The notes under the pieces: generated by a model
Told to the model about the DNA's origin: nothing
Seen by the model: only the letters and a program-made list of their open reading frames with translations
Databases searched by the model: none
Part shown: one piece after another, positions 6,187 through 6,456 of the stretch
How the letters are laid out: each line of letters begins with the position of its first letter
How positions within the stretch are numbered: the stretch's first letter is position 1
Program-made: the position numbers and the translations under genes
Assembly (NCBI GenBank): GCA_009702205.1
Contig: WLIM01000064.1
Location: forward strand, 1-6,456
Length of the DNA stretch: 6,456 nucleotides
Direction: 5' to 3'
Source of the DNA: Actinomycetota bacterium
GTDB taxonomy: Bacteria > Actinomycetota > Actinomycetes > Nanopelagicales > Nanopelagicaceae

Positions 6187-6226
6187 GTTTACCAACTGTT
6201 CACCTAATTGTTGGTCGCTGTTTGGC
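6187..6226 (+). promoter_or_regulatory. PHO box upstream of pstS
   Basis: Heptamers GTTTACC (6187-6193) and GTTCACC (6198-6204) are exactly 11 nt apart. A weak unit, TGTTGGT, sits in the third register (6209-6215), and GTTTGGC (6220-6226) is in register again, 22 nt after the second unit. Unit and period are the same as in the operator before pstC. It occupies the 134-bp gap between pstB and pstS, so pstS should have its own phosphate-controlled promoter. A 10-bp palindrome, AAACCGGTTT (6181-6190), overlaps the first unit. Confidence 0.75.
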
Positions 6227-6243
6227 ATTAAAACCCAATCGAT

Positions 6244-6249
6244 TAACCA
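6244..6249 (+). promoter_or_regulatory. Candidate -10 element for pstS
   Basis: TAACCA lies 17 nt after the last PHO unit and resembles the TAACAAT before pstC. Its use would give a leader of roughly 50 nt containing the dyad TAGAC-AAAAC-GTCTA (6270-6284) and the AAGGGG ribosome-binding site. TATTTAT at 6283-6289 is a competing candidate. The call is weak. Confidence 0.25.
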
Positions 6250-6305
6250 GAAGTGAATACTTTTCCTCTTAGACAAAACGTCTATTTATCCGAACAAGGG
6301 GAAAA

Positions 6306-6456
6306 ATGAAACTTTCTAAATCAATCAAGGTTCTAGGCGCAGTTATTGCTGTTGCCGTCCTTGCAGCTCCATCTGCTGTTGCAGCTGTTTCACTAACTGG
6401 TGCGGGCGCTACATTCCCTGGCCCAATCATCGAAGCTTGCAAAGCTGGATATAACA
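6306..6456 (+). CDS. pstS: Phosphate-binding protein PstS, N-terminal part (runs off window)
   Basis: Only the first 50 codons are present; the frame is open at the window edge. The protein starts with a Sec signal peptide: basic MKLSKSIK, then a hydrophobic stretch of about 15 residues, then APSAVA followed by AVSLTG. The mature start LTGAGATFPGPII is the classic PstS N terminus, whose backbone and Ser/Thr contacts help bind phosphate. The likely signal peptidase I site is after AVA (about residue 26). No lipobox cysteine occurs there; the first Cys is in EACKAGY, well into the mature part. The AAGGGG site (6296-6301) is only 4 nt from the ATG. The gene lies downstream of pstB with its own PHO box, and the family assignment rests on this N terminus and the neighbours. 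Confidence 0.93.
   Translation, partial: MKLSKSIKVLGAVIAVAVLAAPSAVAAVSLTGAGATFPGPIIEACKAGYN

Noticed and set aside
6270..6284. Dyad TAGAC-AAAAC-GTCTA just upstream of the pstS ribosome-binding site, as a possible riboswitch or attenuator.
   Set aside because: A 5-bp AU-rich stem is too weak and there is no second structure or U-run. It is recorded only as part of the leader.

Overview
The window looks like a chromosomal segment of a free-living actinobacterium with fairly low GC for that phylum. It has actinobacterial-type Amt, PII, Ppa, Orn and Pst proteins, 11-nt-spaced GTTCACC PHO boxes of the PhoP/RegX3 type, and candidate leaderless starts. A freshwater acI-type lineage (Nanopelagicales) would fit, but this placement is inferred from base composition and protein character, without any database search.

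Layout. The left half (about 1-3124) is read on the minus strand, in transcriptional order: orn (oligoribonuclease), tRNA-His(GTG), ppa (inorganic pyrophosphatase), amtB (ammonium channel), glnK (PII regulator) and tRNA-Lys(CTT). The right half is on the plus strand: pstC, pstA and pstB overlap by 4 bp at each junction, then comes a 134-bp regulatory gap and the start of pstS, which runs off the end of the window. Bases 3125-3233 form a divergent intergenic region between orn and pstC. Positions 1-97 contain nothing I can support.

How the genes work together. AmtB conducts ammonium across the membrane and GlnK reports nitrogen status and can block the channel; the pair lies 21 bp apart, consistent with an operon. 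Ppa hydrolyses pyrophosphate to phosphate. PstSCAB is the high-affinity phosphate ABC importer: PstS binds phosphate outside, PstC and PstA form the pore, and PstB hydrolyses ATP. Two phosphate-responsive operator arrays are visible, one before pstC and one before pstS, so membrane complex and binding protein appear to be separately transcribed members of one Pho regulon.

Most points of interest are details of known systems: the first pore histidine of AmtB is replaced by glutamate; pstS comes last and has its own PHO box; PstS has no lipobox; and pstC and possibly orn look leaderless. I found no evidence of a novel multi-gene system, mobile element, CRISPR array or defence locus.
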